Shown: positions 11,153 to 13,613 of the stretch, piece by piece
Layout: each line of letters starts with the position of its first letter
Numbering within the stretch: the stretch's first letter is position 1
Assembly: GCA_964523945.1 (NCBI GenBank)
Contig: CAZGBU010000052.1
Location: 1 to 13,613, forward strand
DNA from: CAKTOF01 sp964523945
Lineage (GTDB): Bacteria; Bacillota; Clostridia; Oscillospirales; Oscillospiraceae
Direction: 5' to 3'
Length of the DNA stretch: 13,613 nucleotides
Made by a program: the position numbers and the translations under genes
The notes under the pieces: generated by a model
The model's input: only the letters and a program-made list of their open reading frames with translations
The model's database searches: none
Told to the model about the DNA's origin: nothing

Positions 11153-13613
11153 TCAAACGGCCTCCTTGCTGCGATACATCGCTTCTTTTTCACCGAAGAG
11201 CAGGTCCGCCTCCGCCGAGGTGCGGATCGGCCGCTCCGTCTCCAGCTGCTGCTTGTCGACCGCATCGAGGATGTGCTCAAAGCCCTGGCCGTAGTTCGGG
11301 TCGGCTTCGCACTTCTCAATGTCGATGTTGCAGCTGTAGGGCGCCATGCCCGGCACATACTCGCCCATCAGGCGGCCCGGCGTCAGGATGTTGATGCTGC
11401 CGCCCTTGTCCCAGCTCTTGTACACGCCGTACTCGATCGGGTTGTAGATGCCGGACGAAGTATAGGCATGGATCGTCTCATAATTGAGCCGGTAGGTCAC
11501 GCGGGCCACCATCAGGCAGCTGCCGCGGTCGTTGAAGATGCGGACAACATCGCCGTCCTGAATTCCCTTTTCCTCCGCCAGCCTGTGGTTGATATGGCAG
11601 ACCAGATACGGATTGCCATTAATGATCACGCGGTTTTTCGGGATTTCCCACAGCCACTTGGCGTGCTGCTGGTAGTGCGTGTGATAGTCAAAGCGCGGAT
11701 GCGGCGAGACCAGTCCGAACGGGTACTTATCCGCAGAAAGCGATTTAAAGCCCTCCCACGAGTCCTGATACTGCGGGATCGGCCGGCGCGCCTCGTCATC
11801 CGGCGCCCAGTAGGTCAGCGATTCAGAGACAAATTCGAACTTGCCCGAGAACGTGCCGAGCTGCCCCTCCTCCTGGAACACCTTGTGGTTCATCGTGTCG
11901 CAGGGACGGTTTTCGGCAAACCACTGGAAGCCGGGGTAGCGATCCCAGTTCTCATACAGGCCGGTCTTCGGATCCTTGTCCTCTTCGTGATAGGAGACGG
12001 GCGGGATATAATATCCCTTCTTCTTGAAGTCCTCCCATGAGATGTGCTTCGGCAGATCGGAAAACTGCCAGAAACGCTTGGCCCAATCCTCTTCCGTGCG
12101 GCCCTCGGTAAAGCGCTCACCGAAGCCCAGGCGTGCAGCGACCTGCGAAAAGATCCAGTAGTCGGAACGGGAGTCCCACATCGGCTCGATGGCCTTGTCC
12201 TGATAGACAACAATCTGCCAGGAGTTCCCCGTCTGAGAGTGTGAGCAGTAACCGCCGTTGCCGGAACTGCCCACCTCGCCGATGTCGACGCGCTCGAGAT
12301 TCGAGCAGGCCGGCAGGATGACGTCTGCATGGCGGGTTTCCGGCGTCATGTAGATATCCTGGTTGATGACAAACTCCAGCTCCGGACTCTGATACATCTT
12401 AACCCACTTGTTCGTATCGAGCATCGTGCCGATGAACGATCCGCCATAGCGCCAGAAGCCGTGCACTTTGTTATAGCCCGGCGCGGGATAGACGTGCCGT
12501 GTGAACTCCAGATCCATGCCGCCGCCGCAGAAGCCCTCGCCGTACCACTCGTAGTGACCGTCGAGGATGGCGTCCGGCAGATTCGGACGGTAGAGCACCT
12601 GCTCGACCGGGTTGACAGGCATATCGTCACAGATCGGGTATTTGGCAATGGAAGCCAGCGGGTCGGAGTAGCCACCGAACCAGAAATTGTAGTTCATCGG
12701 CGCGCCGACGGCGGGCGACCAGAATGCACGGCCCGGCTTGCCCATGCCCTGCATGGCGGACAGCAGCGTCATCAGCCGCGCATATTCCGTACCGTTGGAG
12801 TGCCGGCAGGCACCGCCAAAGCCGCCGCGCATGCCCGAGCCGCTTGTCGTCACGCTGCTCGCCCAGCGGCGTGCAATCGCCTTGATGTCCATCGCGGGAA
12901 CGAGCGAGACCTCCTCCGCCCACTTCGGCGTCTTGGCCGTGCCGTCCGGTCCAAGGCCAAGGATATGGTTCTTGAACTCCTCAAAGCGGTGCCCATGCTG
13001 CGCGACGTATTCCTTGTCGTATGTACCCTCCGTGATCCAGACATAGGCGATTGCCTCAAGGATCGCGGCGTCCGTGCCCATACGCGGACCGATCCACTTA
13101 TCTGCATGCTTGACGGAGGTGTAGTTGTTGAACGGGTCGATATAGATAAACTGGATCCCCATCTCTTTCATCCACCAGCGCCAGAGCGCGGACTCCTGCG
13201 CGGAATAGCCGCCGCGGCTGGTGTCCGGATCGGTCGACCAGCAGACGATTGTCTCTGTGTTCTGCATGGCCATTTCGAGCATGTCATACGGCTCCGGACC
13301 GCCGAGCCGCCACCAGTAGCCATACGAGTGCGGCGTGCCCCAGTGAAAGCCCTCCCAGGAGTCGGGGTTATCTGCGACGCGGGTGTAGCCCATCATCGTG
13401 AAGAACCGGTTGAACAGGGAGATCTTGTAGCCAACCAGGCCCCAGGAGTGATGCGAGGATGTGCAGGCCGTGATGGTCTCTTTGCCGTAGGTCTTCTGCA
13501 GCCGCCTGATCTCGCGGGCGACCAGGCTGAGCGCCTCGTCCCAGGAGGCGCGGCGGTAGCCGGATTTGCCGCGGTTTTCGGTGTTGCGGTTCTTGCCGTC
13601 CGGTGTCTCGACG
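11153..13613 (-). CDS. Molybdopterin oxidoreductase large subunit, pyrogallol-phloroglucinol transhydroxylase-like (N-terminus beyond the window)
   Basis: A DMSO-reductase-family large subunit; 819 residues are visible and about 90 N-terminal residues appear to lie past the window edge. Aligned from memory to Pelobacter acidigallici transhydroxylase without gaps at first, it keeps SSHHSWG (52-58, equivalent of His144), NPDSWEG (82-88, equivalents of Asp174 and Mo-ligand Ser175) and FGGY with Tyr315 (equivalent of Tyr404). Further shared blocks are GMGKPGRAFWS, YPAPGYNKVHGFWRYGGSFIGTM (in part), HADVILPACSN, SPHPRFDYHTH and GGSINILTPGR. The reaction would be transfer of hydroxyl groups between 1,2,3,5-tetrahydroxybenzene and pyrogallol, giving phloroglucinol, with no net redox change. 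The C-terminus runs roughly 50 residues past the family end I recall. Resorcinol hydroxylase or a catechol dehydroxylase are alternatives. No cytoplasmic-export signal can be judged because the start is missing. Confidence 0.9.
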   Translation of the reverse strand, partial: VETPDGKNRNTENRGKSGYRRASWDEALSLVAREIRRLQKTYGKETITACTSSHHSWGLVGYKISLFNRFFTMMGYTRVADNPDSWEGFHWGTPHSYGYWWRLGGPEPYDMLEMAMQNTETIVCWSTDPDTSRGGYSAQESALWRWWMKEMGIQFIYIDPFNNYTSVKHADKWIGPRMGTDAAILEAIAYVWITEGTYDKEYVAQHGHRFEEFKNHILGLGPDGTAKTPKWAEEVSLVPAMDIKAIARRWASSVTTSGSGMRGGFGGACRHSNGTEYARLMTLLSAMQGMGKPGRAFWSPAVGAPMNYNFWFGGYSDPLASIAKYPICDDMPVNPVEQVLYRPNLPDAILDGHYEWYGEGFCGGGMDLEFTRHVYPAPGYNKVHGFWRYGGSFIGTMLDTNKWVKMYQSPELEFVINQDIYMTPETRHADVILPACSNLERVDIGEVGSSGNGGYCSHSQTGNSWQIVVYQDKAIEPMWDSRSDYWIFSQVAARLGFGERFTEGRTEEDWAKRFWQFSDLPKHISWEDFKKKGYYIPPVSYHEEDKDPKTGLYENWDRYPGFQWFAENRPCDTMNHKVFQEEGQLGTFSGKFEFVSESLTYWAPDDEARRPIPQYQDSWEGFKSLSADKYPFGLVSPHPRFDYHTHYQQHAKWLWEIPKNRVIINGNPYLVCHINHRLAEEKGIQDGDVVRIFNDRGSCLMVARVTYRLNYETIHAYTSSGIYNPIEYGVYKSWDKGGSINILTPGRLMGEYVPGMAPYSCNIDIEKCEADPNYGQGFEHILDAVDKQQLETERPIRTSAEADLLFGEKEAMYRSKEAV

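Noticed and set aside
11152..11358. 69-codon N-terminal extension of the Fe-S subunit
   Set aside because: It overlaps the large-subunit coding sequence out of frame and is Arg/Ser-rich. A strong ribosome-binding site precedes the ATG at 11151.

Overview
The window reads as a chromosomal catabolic island from a strict anaerobe. The DNA is GC-rich, with strong AGGAGG-type ribosome-binding sites and SigA-like promoters. The content is strictly anaerobic: a molybdopterin oxidoreductase with an Fe-S partner, a corrinoid methyl-carrier protein, and acetoacetyl-CoA chemistry. A high-GC gut-type Firmicute (Oscillospiraceae/Flavonifractor-like) fits best, but that taxonomy is an inference. No rRNA, tRNA, CRISPR array, transposase or phage gene is visible.

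Layout. (1) 87-1802: a LysR regulator (-) diverges from a free-standing corrinoid protein (+). (2) 1820-1853: a strong terminator separates it from the next, leftward block. (3) 6973 down to 1860, all on the minus strand: cyclase-family hydrolase, 3-hydroxyacyl-CoA-dehydrogenase-family enzyme, DUF3870 protein, sodium:solute symporter and a second LysR regulator. The cyclase is preceded by a MerR-type promoter with a 19-bp spacer and an internal dyad. (4) 7060-7884: a divergent MerR regulator with a GyrI-like effector domain, ending in a perfect 16-bp bidirectional terminator. (5) 13613 down to 7926, minus strand: large and small subunits of a transhydroxylase-like molybdenum enzyme (the large one runs off the window edge), a thiolase and a BKACE-family beta-keto acid cleavage enzyme.

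How the genes fit together. The large subunit keeps the catalytic residues known for Pelobacter pyrogallol-phloroglucinol transhydroxylase: equivalents of His144, Asp174, Mo-ligand Ser175 and Tyr404. The small subunit has the matching 12-cysteine, three-cluster layout and a C-terminal beta-domain. With the cyclase (ring hydrolysis), the HAD-family dehydrogenase, BKACE and thiolase, the window spells out an anaerobic route: pyrogallol -> phloroglucinol -> (reduction, gene not seen here) -> dihydrophloroglucinol -> 3-hydroxy-5-oxohexanoate -> triacetate (3,5-dioxohexanoate) -> acetoacetyl-CoA + acetoacetate -> acetyl-CoA. The corrinoid protein may add O-demethylation of methoxylated phenols upstream of pyrogallol. 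The symporter may import a substrate. DUF3870 has no known role.

Oddities. The last 57 bp of the cyclase gene are duplicated 209 bp downstream with one synonymous change. They flank a 152-bp stretch packed with small hairpins. Two hairpins sit between the DUF3870 gene and the symporter, with a U-rich stretch running into the symporter's ribosome-binding site.
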